A stretch of 5,657 nt of DNA. Source: Oscillospiraceae bacterium (GTDB lineage: Bacteria; Bacillota_A; Clostridia; Oscillospirales; Ruminococcaceae). Where the stretch lies: NCBI GenBank assembly GCA_018109965.1, contig JAGBFE010000197.1, positions 1 to 5,657 of the forward strand. The letters run 5' to 3'. A model generated the notes under the pieces. It saw only the letters and a program-made list of their open reading frames with translations, had not been told where the DNA came from and made no database searches. Positions 5,389 to 5,657 of the stretch are shown piece by piece (the first letter of the stretch is position 1; each line of letters opens with the position of its first letter). A program made the translations under genes and the position numbers.

Positions 5389-5657
5389 ACCAGTTTTCCC
5401 CCATATTTACATCAACTTTAAGCGGCACCGACAGCTGTGCGGCGTTGCGCATTGCTTCGCCCAGTATTTCAGCTGCTTTTTCAGCTTCTTCAACCGGCGC
5501 CTCAACGATGAGTTCATCGTGTACCTGCAGGATAAGTTTTGCCCTCAAACCTTCTTCCTTGAGGCGCTGACTAACCTTTACCATTGCAATTTTGATGATA
5601 TCTGCGCTTGTGCCCTGGATTGGGGTGTTCATTGCCATACGTTTGCCCATCTCCTGC
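5372..5657 (-). CDS. polA: DNA polymerase I, C-terminal 94 residues (5' part outside the window)
   Basis: The frame is open through the right edge of the window and encodes the end of the polymerase domain of family A DNA polymerase, used in Okazaki-fragment maturation and excision repair. Seen in the sequence: R-M-A-M-N-T-P-I-Q-G-T-S-A-D-I-I-K-I-A-M, the conserved palm segment after the O helix; motif C as V-H-D-E-L with its catalytic Asp encoded at 5516-5518; and the family-typical end K-V-D-V-N-M-G-E-N-W. An ATG at 5650 preceded by AGGAG looks like a start, but it lies in the middle of the conserved domain and the frame continues upstream without a stop, so it is not the gene start. Exonuclease domains cannot be assessed. 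The final 17 bases overlap rimI. Confidence 0.95.
   Translation of the reverse strand, partial: QEMGKRMAMNTPIQGTSADIIKIAMVKVSQRLKEEGLRAKLILQVHDELIVEAPVEEAEKAAEILGEAMRNAAQLSVPLKVDVNMGENWYVAKG

Noticed and set aside
5372..5650. Separate small gene starting at ATG 5650 with AGGAG upstream
   Set aside because: The frame continues through the window edge, and the sequence is the conserved polymerase palm of polA, so this is an internal methionine.
1..5657. CRISPR array, tRNA or rRNA genes, replication origin
   Set aside because: I saw no regularly spaced repeats, cloverleaf sequences, ribosomal RNA blocks or DnaA-box clusters on either strand.

Overview
The window looks like a piece of a Bacillota (Firmicutes) chromosome, most likely from an AT-rich Clostridia species. 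This rests on AAGGAG-type ribosome binding sites, clear sigma-A promoters with 17-bp spacers, short U-tract terminators, a zinc-binding type 3 prolyl-tRNA synthetase, and a small membrane protein paired with a YozG-like regulator. No species can be named. There is no tRNA, rRNA, CRISPR array, insertion sequence or phage gene.

Left edge (1-996): the last 67 codons of a short-chain dehydrogenase/reductase (SDR) gene run rightward and meet, tail to tail, a complete 238-residue SDR gene on the minus strand. The two ends are about 94% identical over 204 coding bases. Together with the spacer they form a large imperfect palindrome centred at base 242, whose core is a shared two-way terminator. This is the most unusual structure in the window.

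Middle left (997-1950): a compact two-gene unit on the minus strand encodes a four-helix DUF2975-type membrane protein followed by a Cro/CI-type (YozG-like) regulator. It has its own promoter and terminator. A 12-bp direct repeat spaced 21 bp apart overlaps the -35 element and is a candidate operator.

Right (2000-5657): a minus-strand housekeeping series runs, in transcription order, polA (3' end only), rimI, tsaD, acpP, proS. It covers DNA replication and repair, N-terminal acetylation, tRNA t6A37 modification, the acyl carrier for lipid synthesis, and proline tRNA charging. polA and rimI overlap. tsaD and acpP each have a good promoter lying at the end of the preceding gene. proS has a strong terminator-like hairpin inside its short leader and no obvious promoter after it, so read-through or attenuation is likely.

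No complete new defence, mobile or biosynthetic system is visible. The items worth following up are the SDR palindrome with its clustered sequence differences, the repeat at the DUF2975/regulator promoter, and the hairpin before proS.
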